In this document: piece after piece, positions 55,525 to 64,000 of the stretch
Layout of the letters: each line of letters begins with the position of its first letter
Position numbering within the stretch: position 1 is the stretch's first letter
Assembly (NCBI GenBank): GCA_047030855.1
Contig: JBKYIJ010000008.1
Span: 1,054,001-1,118,000, forward strand
Reading direction: 5' to 3'
DNA: 64,000 nt
Origin: QVMM01 sp047030855
GTDB lineage: Bacteria > Bacteroidota > Bacteroidia > Bacteroidales > Dysgonomonadaceae
Position numbers and translations under genes: made by a program
Notes under the pieces: generated by a model
The model's database searches: none
Seen by the model: only the letters and a program-made list of their open reading frames with translations
Told to the model about the DNA's origin: nothing

Positions 55525-57147
55525 ATGGTTCGAATAAAGCTGCTGTTCCTTTCTCTGTTCGCTGTTCCTTTTCTTTATTCACAGCAAAATGGATATATGT
55601 TCCGCTTGGAACTGAAAGATAAAGGATGTGTTTCTTTTGATGTTGAACATCCAGAGGATTTTTTATCAGAAAGGGCTATCGAAAGGCGAAAACGGCAAAA
55701 TATACAGATTGATGAAACAGATATTCCTATATCGCAGTCTTATATAGAAGAAATCAAATCCTTTGGTTGCGAAGTCGTTGCCAAGAGCAAATGGCTGCAA
55801 TCTGTCAGTGTTTATTCCGCAGACAGTACCGTTGTCGATTCGTTGAAAAGGCTCGACTATGTAGATAAGGTAACATTTGTGTGGAAAGGCGGACAAATTA
55901 AGAAAAAATCAACGGGTTCACAAAGGAAGATAAAAACACTCGACGCAGTAAACAGTTTTTACGGACAAGCTGAAACTCAGATTGCATTGCACGAAGGTGA
56001 ATATTTGCATAATAACGGATATAGAGGGAATGGGCTGCAAATAGCAGTTATCGACGCAGGTTATGCGGGCTTTCGGGAGAATCTTTTATTGAGCCACATA
56101 TCTGTAAAAGGAACTAAAGATTTTGTGTTTGGGGGAGATGATATGTTCGGTATTAACAGTAGTTCGCACGGTATTTCCGTCCTTTCCTGTATGGCGACAA
56201 ACGTTCCCGATAAATATGTGGGTACAGCTCCTGAGGCAACCTATTGGTTGCTGAGATCGGAAGATCCGCGATCGGAATTTCCCATAGAAGAGGATTATTG
56301 GGTAGCTGCGGCAGAATATGCGGACAGTGTTGGCGTAGACTTGATAAATACGTCTTTAGGATATTCCGGTTTTGACTTTCCTGCACAAAGTTATATCTAT
56401 GAGCAAATGAACGGTAAAACGGCTTTTATCACCCGAGGTGCGGAGATTGCTTCGTCTAAAGGTATTTTAATGGTTTGCAGTGCGGGAAATGAAGGTAATA
56501 AAGCATGGGGAAAGATCACGGCTCCCTCCGATGCTAAAAATGTGTTGACAGTCGGTGCGGTTAACGGCAATTCGGTAATTGCGGCATTCAGTTCCCGGGG
56601 ACCTGCCTTTGACGGACGGATTAAACCCGATGTGATGGCTGTCGGTAGCGGAACTGCTATTGTGAACAAATATGGGGAAGTTACGTCTTCGAACGGTACT
56701 TCTTTTTCTTCTCCCGTAATGTGCGGGCTTGTTGCCTGTTTTTGGCAAGCTTTTCCTGATTTAACCAATAAAGAAGTTATTGATATTATAAAAAAATCTT
56801 CGGACAGATATGTTTCTCCCGACAGTAATTACGGATACGGCATCCCGAACATGCAGAAAGCTGTAGATATTGCAAAAGCTTATACGGGCATAGATGCTCT
56901 GATTTGTAGAGACGATAAGTTTAGTATTAAAACAGATTCAACTAACGGAACATTTACCGTTACAAAAGCAGATAACGATAATGCCCCATGTATTACAAGA
57001 GTTTTTAGTGCGGACGGCAGAATATATATATATGATTCTTTTTCGGAACATGAGAGAAAATATTCTCTTGGGAACAAGTCGGGAAATATGTACCTCGGAG
57101 TGGTTTCCTGCGAAGGAAATGTACAAACATTTAAGATACTTTACTGA
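55525..57147 (+). CDS. S8-family serine protease, secreted
   Basis: A 540-residue subtilisin-like enzyme. Signal peptide 'LLFLSLFAVPFLYSQQNGYM', then a propeptide-like region ('HPEDFLSERAIERRKRQN' is found in many Bacteroidota S8 enzymes). Catalytic residues: Asp in 'LQIAVIDAGYAGF', His in 'INSSSHGISVLSCMA', Ser in 'SSNGTSFSSPVMCGL'. The C-terminal ~75 residues resemble a weak T9SS sorting domain ('FSIKTDSTNGTFTVTK' ... 'GNMYLGVVSCEGNVQTFKIL'), so export through T9SS is possible, unproven. It is monocistronic with its own promoter. Confidence 0.88.
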   Translation: MVRIKLLFLSLFAVPFLYSQQNGYMFRLELKDKGCVSFDVEHPEDFLSERAIERRKRQNIQIDETDIPISQSYIEEIKSFGCEVVAKSKWLQSVSVYSADSTVVDSLKRLDYVDKVTFVWKGGQIKKKSTGSQRKIKTLDAVNSFYGQAETQIALHEGEYLHNNGYRGNGLQIAVIDAGYAGFRENLLLSHISVKGTKDFVFGGDDMFGINSSSHGISVLSCMATNVPDKYVGTAPEATYWLLRSEDPRSEFPIEEDYWVAAAEYADSVGVDLINTSLGYSGFDFPAQSYIYEQMNGKTAFITRGAEIASSKGILMVCSAGNEGNKAWGKITAPSDAKNVLTVGAVNGNSVIAAFSSRGPAFDGRIKPDVMAVGSGTAIVNKYGEVTSSNGTSFSSPVMCGLVACFWQAFPDLTNKEVIDIIKKSSDRYVSPDSNYGYGIPNMQKAVDIAKAYTGIDALICRDDKFSIKTDSTNGTFTVTKADNDNAPCITRVFSADGRIYIYDSFSEHERKYSLGNKSGNMYLGVVSCEGNVQTFKILY

Positions 57148-57501
57148 CAACGAAATTTATATAAATTATATAAAAAAGAAAAGGTTGTCATCACGACAAC
57201 CAATCTTCATTGTTAACCTTAAATCTAATACCATGAAAAACACAGTACAAATATAATGTGTTTATGTTATAAAACATACTTTTATTTCCGTATTTTTGTT
57301 TTATTAACTTTATTTAGTAATTATACCTCTTTTGTTTTAAAGTAATTTTATTTGTTAAATATATTATATATAGTGTGTTACATACTTTTTGAACAAATTG
57401 GCATAGTTTTCAACAATATAACAATTGTTTGTATATGTAAGCAATGTTCTGCTGTTTTTTATTTGTTATTTTGTGTTTGTATTTAAACACAGTATGAATT
57501 T
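57148..57501 (+). other. Intergenic region: hairpin, 7-codon mini-ORF and AT-rich stretch before parA
   Basis: A hairpin GGTTGTC/GACAACC lies at 57183-57201. A mini-ORF MKNTVQI at 57233-57256 follows a conserved-looking 'TTAACCTTAAATCTAATACC' block. A -7-like TATTTTTG is at 57291-57298. The last 200 bp are very AT-rich and show no further elements I can name. The hairpin plus short ORF could be a leader, terminator or small RNA. Confidence 0.4.
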
Positions 57502-58266
57502 ATGGGCAAAATAATTGCTTTAGCAAATCAAAAAGGCGGTGTGGGGAAAACCACAACGGCAATAAATCTGGCAGCTTCCCTTGCTGCTCTCGAAAAAAAA
57601 GTCTTGGTTATTGACGCCGACCCTCAGGCGAATGCATCCTCAGGTTTAGGTATTGATATTAAAGATTCCAAGCATACGATCTATGAATGTTTGATAGGAG
57701 AAATATCGGCTTACGACGCTATTCTTCATACGGAACTTGATAATCTCGACATTATTCCTTCGCATATAAATCTGGTTGGAGCGGAATTGGAAATGCTGAA
57801 CATCGACGAAAGAGAGAAAAAATTGGCGGCTACGCTGATTCCCTTAAAGAGTCAGTACGACTATATCCTTATCGACTGTTCTCCTTCCTTAGGGCTTATA
57901 ACCGTGAATGCACTTACTGCCGCAGATTCGGTTATTATTCCTGTTCAATGCGAGTATTTCGCACTGGAAGGCATAAGCAAATTATTGAATACAATTAAGA
58001 TTATTAAGTCTAACCTGAATCCCCCTTTAGAAATAGAGGGTTTTTTGTTGACAATGTACGACGCTCGTTTACGGCTCGCAAACCAGATCTACGAAGAGGT
58101 AAAGAAACATTTCCAAGACCTTGTTTTTGAGACTGTTATCCAGCGAAACGTGAAGTTGAGCGAATCGCAGAGTTTTGCCCAGCCTGTTATTGTATACGAT
58201 GCGATGTCGCGGGGAAGCTTGAATCATATGCAGTTGGCGAAGGAGCTTATCGAAAAAAAATCGTAA
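57502..58266 (+). CDS. parA: Chromosome partitioning ATPase ParA/Soj
   Basis: A 254-residue deviant Walker-type ATPase. 'IIALANQKGGVGKTTTAINL' is the P-loop with the signature lysine, 'VLVIDADPQANASSGLGID' the Walker A' and 'YILIDCSPSLGLITVNAL' the Walker B. It lacks an N-terminal HTH, so it is a chromosomal type ParA that segregates ParB-parS complexes along the nucleoid. parB follows after 33 bp. The parS-like site at 16166-16181 is in this window. Confidence 0.96.
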   Translation: MGKIIALANQKGGVGKTTTAINLAASLAALEKKVLVIDADPQANASSGLGIDIKDSKHTIYECLIGEISAYDAILHTELDNLDIIPSHINLVGAELEMLNIDEREKKLAATLIPLKSQYDYILIDCSPSLGLITVNALTAADSVIIPVQCEYFALEGISKLLNTIKIIKSNLNPPLEIEGFLLTMYDARLRLANQIYEEVKKHFQDLVFETVIQRNVKLSESQSFAQPVIVYDAMSRGSLNHMQLAKELIEKKS

Positions 58267-58299
58267 ATTTGCTTTTCATTACTTTTTAATATTCAAATT

Positions 58300-59205
58300 A
58301 TGGCAAAGAAACCTGCATTAGGAAGAGGGCTTGATGCTTTGATCAAGATGGACGATGTTAAAACGCAAGGTTCTTCTTCCATCAATGAAATACCCTTATC
58401 TCAGATACAGGCGAACCCTGATCAGCCCAGAAGGATTTTCGAAGAAGAGGCTTTGCAGGAGTTGGCAGTTTCTATAAAGCAGATAGGTGTTATTCAGCCC
58501 ATAACGTTACGGAAACTTTCGGAAAATAAATATCAGATAATAGCAGGCGAGCGTCGCTATCGGGCATCTTTAATGATAGGGCTCAAAACTATTCCTGCTT
58601 ATATAAAAACTGCCGAGGATGATGATGTGATGGAGATGGCGTTGATCGAAAATATTCAACGCGAAGACCTTAACTCGATAGAAATCGCATTGGCTTATCA
58701 AAACCTTATAGAAACTTATCACCTGACTCAGGAACAGTTGAGTGAACGTATCGGGAAAAAGCGGACTACAATAGCGAACTATATTCGCCTCTTAAAATTG
58801 CCCGCTGAGATACAAATGGGCATAAGGGATAAAAAAATAGACATGGCTCATGCCCGTACTCTGGTTACCATTGATGATCCTACAGCTCAGTTGGAGGTAT
58901 ATGAGTTGATTATGGACGAAGGCCTTTCGGTAAGAAAAGTAGAAGAGTATGTAAGAGCCATAAATAAAGGTGAAAAACTTGAAGAGCTGATTCAGGAGAA
59001 AGAAGCCGTTAAATCTGTCCGCTCGGGAATAAAAAGAGCGACTCCCGAAGAATTCGAGCTTTTAAAAAACCATTTGTCAAAATTCTTTCAGACGAAAGTG
59101 CAATTGACTTGTAATGACAAAGGAAAAGGAAAAATCAGCATTTCGTTTAATTCTGATGAAGATCTGGAGAGAATAATCGGTATTTTTGACAATATAAAGA
59201 GATAA
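58300..59205 (+). CDS. parB: Chromosome partitioning protein ParB/Spo0J
   Basis: A 301-residue CTPase. N-terminal 'LGRGLDALIKM' then 'PLSQIQANPDQPRRIFEEEA' and 'QPITLRKL', the CTP-binding motif 'IIAGERRYRASLMIGL' (GERR), 'MEMALIENIQREDLNSIEIA' and an HTH block ('LTQEQLSERIGKKRTTIANY') that binds parS. The C-terminus has a dimerization region. It pairs with parA and the DUF5683 gene that follows by 24 bp. Confidence 0.96.
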   Translation: MAKKPALGRGLDALIKMDDVKTQGSSSINEIPLSQIQANPDQPRRIFEEEALQELAVSIKQIGVIQPITLRKLSENKYQIIAGERRYRASLMIGLKTIPAYIKTAEDDDVMEMALIENIQREDLNSIEIALAYQNLIETYHLTQEQLSERIGKKRTTIANYIRLLKLPAEIQMGIRDKKIDMAHARTLVTIDDPTAQLEVYELIMDEGLSVRKVEEYVRAINKGEKLEELIQEKEAVKSVRSGIKRATPEEFELLKNHLSKFFQTKVQLTCNDKGKGKISISFNSDEDLERIIGIFDNIKR

Positions 59206-59229
59206 GTTCTATAATTGTAATAGTTCGGC

Positions 59230-59922
59230 ATGGGTAAATCATTCTCAATTTTTATTCTTTTTGTTTTTATTGCTTTATATGCAAGAGGACAAGAGAATGA
59301 TTCGATCCGTGTTGAAAGAAAAACAGAGAGAGATTCGTCTTTGATTACTATAAAAGAAGAATCTTTAAAAATTGGCGGTAATACCAATATAGAGAAAACC
59401 CCTTTTAAACCTAATCCGACAAGGGCGGTCATTTATTCCGCTATTTTCCCGGGTTTAGGACAAATATATAACAGGAAATATTGGAAACTGCCTATTATAT
59501 ATGGAGGATTTATAGCTTTGACTTACGGAATATCATGGAACGGGGGTTATTACAATGATTACTCCGATGCTTATCGTGGAATCTCAGCGGAGAATCCACG
59601 ATTGCAAAGTAATTTTGCGAAATGGGGTCCCATGTTGAGAAGACCTAACTTAAATCCGAATGATATTTCTCAAAGCGAAATAGAATTGTTTAAAAGTCAG
59701 TTTAAAAGAAAGAAAGATTTTTACAGAAGAAACCGTGATCTGTGTATAATCGGAATGGTTGCCGTATACGCCGTTTGTATGATTGATGCTTATGTTGATG
59801 CCCAGTTGTTCGATTTTGATATTTCTCCCGATTTATCGTTGAAGGTCGAGCCTACGGTTATGCAATCTACTGTAACTTCCCCCGAGAAGTCTTTTGGAGT
59901 ACAATGTAGTGTTAAATTTTAG
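59230..59922 (+). CDS. DUF5683 domain-containing protein
   Basis: A 230-residue protein with a signal peptide-like N-terminus ('FSIFILFVFIALYARGQEND'). The central block 'NPTRAVIYSAIFPGLGQIYN' followed by 'KLPIIYGGFIALTYGISWNG' and 'GMVAVYAVCMIDAYVDAQLF' matches DUF5683, a Bacteroidota family with small membrane segments and no established role. It lies between parB and the lytic transglycosylase, a placement conserved across Bacteroidota, so it may belong to cell-division or envelope biology. Confidence 0.85.
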   Translation: MGKSFSIFILFVFIALYARGQENDSIRVERKTERDSSLITIKEESLKIGGNTNIEKTPFKPNPTRAVIYSAIFPGLGQIYNRKYWKLPIIYGGFIALTYGISWNGGYYNDYSDAYRGISAENPRLQSNFAKWGPMLRRPNLNPNDISQSEIELFKSQFKRKKDFYRRNRDLCIIGMVAVYAVCMIDAYVDAQLFDFDISPDLSLKVEPTVMQSTVTSPEKSFGVQCSVKF

Positions 59923-59930
59923 TCGATAGT

Positions 59931-61805
59931 ATGATGCTGAAAAGAGTTATATTTATTATATGCGTTTTTCTTATTTCATTTGAATCTTATGGTCAGAGAG
60001 ACAAGAAGAACCTAACGTTGAAAGATACGATTAAAGATACTTCAATCGAAGTTCCACAAGATATAGAAAGAAATTTGGAAGAACTGATTGTTGATTGGAG
60101 GAGGAGTTATAAAGAAAATCCTGCATGCAGCAGTCGTGACGGCAACGATGTTTTGTATCCCGATTCGGTTTATATAAACAGGCTTTACAGCCTTCCAACC
60201 CAAATGGAATTGGCATACAACCAGATTGTAAGATCTTATATTGATATGTACACATCCAGAAAAAGATCTTCGGTCGAATATATGTTGGCTAAAGGGTATT
60301 ATTATTTTCCTTTTTTTGAAGAAACTTTAGATAAATACGGATTGCCTTTGGAGCTAAAATATTTACCTGTAATAGAATCGGCGTTAAATCCTGTTGCCCG
60401 TTCCAGAGCCGGTGCTACCGGCATATGGCAGTTTATGTTACGCACGGGTAAAATGTATGGCTTGGAGGTAAACAGCCTTGTGGATGAACGTCGCGATCCA
60501 CGTAAATCGACTGATGCTGCTGCAAGATATCTGAAAGATTTGTATGACATTTACGGTGATTGGAATTTGGTTATTGCGGCTTACAACTGCGGTCCCGGAA
60601 ATGTAAATAAAGCGATAAGGCGTAGCGGCGGAGAAAAGGATTATTGGGCTATTTATTCTTATTTGCCCAGAGAAACCAGAGGATATGTACCAGCTTTCAT
60701 CGCGGCTACTTACGTAATGAATTATTATGATAAACACAATTTATGCCCGAAGGAATACATTTATCCTGTTTCCGTAGATACCGTTTTTGTAAGCCAGAAT
60801 GTTAACCTTCAGCAAATTTCGGAAGTATTGAATCTTCCTCTCGAAGAATTGAAAGAATTGAATCCCCAATATTTGAAGAATGTCATACCCGGTTATCACA
60901 AACCTTATCCTTTGTGTCTGCCGACATCTATTGTCGGGGATTTTATCGTAGGTCTGGATTCTATTTGTTCTTATAAATCAAACGAATTATTGGCTCATCG
61001 TAAAACTGTTGAAGTTGAAGATGTTATTGTTTCTTCTAACGGTAAGGCTACAAAAACGCATAAGATTAGAAGAGGAGAGTCTTTGGGGAGCATCGCTCAA
61101 AAATACGGAGTTACGATTGCCCATCTGAGACGAATGAATAACCTGAAATCGAATAACATTATAGCAGGCAGGAACCTTGTAATACAGCGGCAAACGGTTG
61201 TGAAAAAGACTGCTCCTCCTAAAGCGGAAGAACAAGTTTTAGCGTCTTCTTCTGCTGCCAAACCGAGCCCGAATAATGTTCAGGAGAAAGATAATGGATC
61301 GGACAACGATTTTTTTGCCGAATATTATAAGCAAAAAGATGTGGAGATTGATAGTATCCAAAATAATTTGGATAGCATAAGTATCGCTAAAATCGAAGAA
61401 CCCGAACAGAAAAGAACCCATTTTGAAGATTCAAGAGTCATATATCACAAAGTCAGAATCGGGGAGACAATGCTCCAGATAGCCAATAAGTATGATGTTT
61501 CGACAAAAGATATTCTGGCTTGGAATAAACTTCGGTCGAAGAAAGTGAAAATCGGGCAACGGCTTAAAATACAATTGCCTCAGAAGAAAGTTGAAACAGA
61601 ATCTAATTTGGCTCAAGAAAAGAAAATTCCTAAAGTAGAAAAACCTCAGGAAAAGAAGATCGTATACCGTGTGCAAAAAGGAGATTCACTCTATCTTATC
61701 GCAAAAAAATTCAATAATGTAACAGCTAAAGACATCATGCTGGCAAATAACCTGAAAAGCACCCGGCTTGATGTTGGACAAAAACTTAGTATTCCCGTAA
61801 ATTAA
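59931..61805 (+). CDS. MltD-like lytic transglycosylase with three LysM repeats
   Basis: A 624-residue protein with an N-terminal signal ('VIFIICVFLISFESYGQRD'). The SLT domain (~130-290) shows 'LPVIESALNPVARSRAGATG' with the catalytic glutamate in 'VIESA', 'IWQFMLRTGKMYGLEV' and 'NLVIAAYNCGPGNVNKAIRR'. Three LysM repeats follow: 'HKIRRGESLGSIAQKYGVTI', 'HKVRIGETMLQIANKYDVS' and 'YRVQKGDSLYLIAKKFNNV'. It cleaves peptidoglycan glycan strands, LysM anchoring it to the wall. Conserved placement behind parAB suggests coordination of wall turnover with division. Confidence 0.94.
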   Translation: MMLKRVIFIICVFLISFESYGQRDKKNLTLKDTIKDTSIEVPQDIERNLEELIVDWRRSYKENPACSSRDGNDVLYPDSVYINRLYSLPTQMELAYNQIVRSYIDMYTSRKRSSVEYMLAKGYYYFPFFEETLDKYGLPLELKYLPVIESALNPVARSRAGATGIWQFMLRTGKMYGLEVNSLVDERRDPRKSTDAAARYLKDLYDIYGDWNLVIAAYNCGPGNVNKAIRRSGGEKDYWAIYSYLPRETRGYVPAFIAATYVMNYYDKHNLCPKEYIYPVSVDTVFVSQNVNLQQISEVLNLPLEELKELNPQYLKNVIPGYHKPYPLCLPTSIVGDFIVGLDSICSYKSNELLAHRKTVEVEDVIVSSNGKATKTHKIRRGESLGSIAQKYGVTIAHLRRMNNLKSNNIIAGRNLVIQRQTVVKKTAPPKAEEQVLASSSAAKPSPNNVQEKDNGSDNDFFAEYYKQKDVEIDSIQNNLDSISIAKIEEPEQKRTHFEDSRVIYHKVRIGETMLQIANKYDVSTKDILAWNKLRSKKVKIGQRLKIQLPQKKVETESNLAQEKKIPKVEKPQEKKIVYRVQKGDSLYLIAKKFNNVTAKDIMLANNLKSTRLDVGQKLSIPVN

Positions 61806-61831
61806 TAGTTCAGTTTTCTGATAACATTTAT

Positions 61832-61839
61832 TATCTTTG
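61832..61839 (+). promoter_or_regulatory. Putative -7 box for the RelA/SpoT gene
   Basis: TATCTTTG, 17 bp before the ATG at 61857. The -33 element is not clear. Confidence 0.55.
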
Positions 61840-61856
61840 CTTTACAGCTGTTTTAT

Positions 61857-64000
61857 ATGAGCAAAGAGATAACGAAAACTATGGATGACGACTTGCTGAT
61901 TGAAAAAGAGTTTAATGCTCTTTTGGAAGATTATCTGAATTCCAATCACAGGCGTAAAGTCGAAAAAATAATCAAAGCATTCCATTTAGCGAATGAGGCA
62001 CATAAAGGAGCTCGCCGCAGATCCGGTGAGCCTTATATTTTACATCCCATCGCTGTCGCAAAAATCGTTTGCAGTGAAATAGGTTTGGGTTCTACATCCA
62101 TTTGTGCCGCTTTGTTGCATGATGTCGTTGAAGATACCGATTATACGGTTGAGGATATCAGAAATATTTTCGGAGACAAGATCGCACTGATTGTTGACGG
62201 TTTGACTAAAATATCAAGCGGAATGTTCGGAGACAATGTTTCGGCTCAGGCCGAGAATTTCCGAAAACTTCTGCTTACCATGTCCGAAGACATTCGGGTA
62301 ATCCTTATAAAAATAGCCGATCGCCTTCACAATATGCGTACACTGGGTGCGATGCTCCCTGCAAAACGTCATAAAATAGCGGGCGAAACAATGTATATCT
62401 ATGCTCCTTTAGCTCATAGGTTAGGCTTGTTTGCTATTAAAACGGAACTGGAAGAGTTGAGTTTTAAATATGAAAACCCCGAAGCATACGAGGATATTGT
62501 AAACAAACTCAAAGCTTCGTACGGAAAAAGGGAAAATATCTACAATCGTTTTGCAAAACCTGTTATTGAAAGGCTCGATCAGTTAGGAATAAAATACGAA
62601 ATAAAAGCCAGAGAGAAATCGGTTTATTCCATTTGGAATAAAATGCGCGCAAAGAATGTTCCTTTTGAAGAAATATATGACATTTTTGCTGTGCGGATTA
62701 TCTTTGAAAATGAAGTCGGACTTGATGAAAAGAAAAGATGCTGGGATATTTATTCGGTTATCACCGATATTTATAAACTTCGTCCCGATCGTATACGGGA
62801 TTGGGTGAGCCGTCCCAAATCCAATGGTTATCAGGCTTTGCACTTAACGGTAATGGGACCTGACGGCGAATGGATCGAAATACAGATCAGAAGCCGAAGA
62901 ATGGATGACATAGCCGAAAAAGGTTTTGCAGCCCATTGGAAATACAAAGAGGGAAAGATAGAGGAAGATAATGAATTGGAAAAATGGTTGAAAACCATTA
63001 AGGAAATTCTTGAAAACCCCAATCCCAACGCAATAGATTTCTTGGATACGATAAAACTCAATCTTTTTTCTCAGGAGATTTTTGTTTTTACGCCTAAAGG
63101 AGAATTGAAAACTTTGGCATCAGGAGCAACTGCCCTTGATTTTGCCTACGATCTTCATTCCAGTATCGGCGATCATGCGATAGGAGCAAAAGTGAATCAT
63201 AAGCTTGTTCCTTTAAATGAAAAACTAAAAAGCGGAGATCAGGTAGAAATCATTACTTCAAAATCTCAGATACCGCAACAGGAGTGGTTGCAAATGGTTA
63301 CTACCGCAAAAGCAAAAACCAAGATTGAATACGCGCTCCGAAAAAAGAGACGGGAAGCCGTAAAAGACGGAGAACTCGTATTGACAAATATATTGAAAAG
63401 TTCATCGCTTGAACTCAATCAAAGCATATTGGATCATTTGTTGGATTATTATAAGTTACCAAATAAAGAAGATTTGTTTTTGGCAATAGGGACTAAGCAA
63501 ATAGATCTTCCGACCAAAGCCGAGAAATTGATTTCTCTTAGGAATCAGAATTCGAGCAACCTCTTGATGAGGTATATGAAACAGGCTTTTAAAGTTGTGA
63601 AGAAGCCTGATAAAGAAAAGATTCAGGAACCGTTAACGGAAGAGTCCATAGTTTCTATTGATAAAATAGACCGGAAAAAGACATATATACTGGAAGAAGA
63701 GTCTTTTAAGAAAAATTTTATTGTAGCTCCTTGCTGTAATCCCGTTCCGGGTGACAGGGTTTTCGGGTTTATCAATAATAATAACGAAGTAGAAATTCAT
63801 AGCGTAACATGTCCCGTCGGGACAAAGTTAATGGCTAATTACGGAGAACGAATTATCAACGTTGCGTGGAGCAGCTATACGAAATACTCGTTTCTCGCGA
63901 CAATTCTTGTTACGGGAATTGATCGGGTGGGGATGTTGCTCGACATATCCAATGTGATAACATCGAGCGATGTTAACATTAAAAGCATTGCAATAGAGTC
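61857..64000 (+). CDS. RelA/SpoT-family (p)ppGpp synthetase/hydrolase, 3' end beyond window
   Basis: 714 codons are open from ATG 61857 to the right edge without a stop, so the end is missing. The N-terminal HD hydrolase is intact ('RRSGEPYILHPIAVAKIV', 'CAALLHDVVEDTDYTVED'), as is the synthetase domain ('RDWVSRPKSNGYQALHLTVM', 'AEKGFAAHWKYKEG'). The TGS domain ('EIFVFTPKGELKTLASGATA') follows, and the last residues begin an ACT domain ('FLATILVTGIDRVGMLLDI'). It makes and degrades (p)ppGpp in the stringent response. This is the usual single bifunctional Rsh of Bacteroidota. It follows the lytic transglycosylase by 51 bp. Confidence 0.94.
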   Translation, partial: MSKEITKTMDDDLLIEKEFNALLEDYLNSNHRRKVEKIIKAFHLANEAHKGARRRSGEPYILHPIAVAKIVCSEIGLGSTSICAALLHDVVEDTDYTVEDIRNIFGDKIALIVDGLTKISSGMFGDNVSAQAENFRKLLLTMSEDIRVILIKIADRLHNMRTLGAMLPAKRHKIAGETMYIYAPLAHRLGLFAIKTELEELSFKYENPEAYEDIVNKLKASYGKRENIYNRFAKPVIERLDQLGIKYEIKAREKSVYSIWNKMRAKNVPFEEIYDIFAVRIIFENEVGLDEKKRCWDIYSVITDIYKLRPDRIRDWVSRPKSNGYQALHLTVMGPDGEWIEIQIRSRRMDDIAEKGFAAHWKYKEGKIEEDNELEKWLKTIKEILENPNPNAIDFLDTIKLNLFSQEIFVFTPKGELKTLASGATALDFAYDLHSSIGDHAIGAKVNHKLVPLNEKLKSGDQVEIITSKSQIPQQEWLQMVTTAKAKTKIEYALRKKRREAVKDGELVLTNILKSSSLELNQSILDHLLDYYKLPNKEDLFLAIGTKQIDLPTKAEKLISLRNQNSSNLLMRYMKQAFKVVKKPDKEKIQEPLTEESIVSIDKIDRKKTYILEEESFKKNFIVAPCCNPVPGDRVFGFINNNNEVEIHSVTCPVGTKLMANYGERIINVAWSSYTKYSFLATILVTGIDRVGMLLDISNVITSSDVNIKSIAIE

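Overview
The window looks like a chromosomal stretch from a low-GC member of the Bacteroidota, most likely order Bacteroidales; I cannot fix the family. Supporting signs are repeated TAnnTTTG -7 promoter boxes, a type IX secretion (T9SS) PorW/SprE lipoprotein, a protein with a T9SS C-terminal sorting domain, a DPP IV-type peptidase, WbqC and DUF5683 proteins, and the gene order parA-parB-DUF5683-lytic transglycosylase-RelA/SpoT.

Layout. 1-30.5 kb is housekeeping, mostly on the minus strand: a LURP-one-like protein (cut by the window edge), a radical SAM enzyme, a YqaA-like membrane protein, two tandem PF10131-like membrane proteins, polA, a polyprenyl synthase, a GT39-like membrane protein, deoC, a MazG-like protein, dtd, HdeD, a CBM9-like protein, uvrC, apt, mnmG, porW, a sodium:solute symporter, tRNA-Gln(CTG), tyrS, a WbqC protein, valS, an outer-membrane barrel, and on the plus strand rdgB plus an alpha/beta hydrolase. 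A 16-bp parS site that fits the B. subtilis consensus lies just beyond mnmG. parA and parB are at 57.5-59.2 kb, so the window may be origin-proximal.

30.5-44.6 kb is an accessory region. It holds tRNA-3'-end-like relics, a decayed DUF4932-like gene, tRNA-Gln(TTG), a remnant of a large mobile-element methylase, a type IIS-like restriction-modification locus, the first 23 codons of a GIY-YIG-type gene cut by an IS982-family element, a BspA-type leucine-rich repeat protein with internal repeats, and a 5'-truncated gene abutting tRNA-Leu(TAG). The restriction locus has an HTH fused to a D12 adenine methyltransferase, a second D12 methyltransferase, a small PD-(D/E)XK-like protein and an AlwI-family endonuclease. 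A 23-bp dyad lies 4 bp before the HTH start.

44.7-64 kb returns to housekeeping: a DPP IV-type peptidase, a PNPOx-like protein, xseB, ispD, a MOP flippase, a membrane protein, kup, an M20 peptidase, an MsbA-like ABC exporter, an S8 protease, then the parAB cluster ending in a RelA/SpoT gene that runs off the window.

A striking property is that eight otherwise well-conserved genes are broken by small indels. Thirteen of the fifteen lesions I could place are single-base gains in a mononucleotide run, including in genes expected to be essential (mnmG, the MsbA-like gene). This fits homopolymer over-calling or an unusual slippage biology better than ordinary gene decay. I reconstructed each frame by hand and give the positions.
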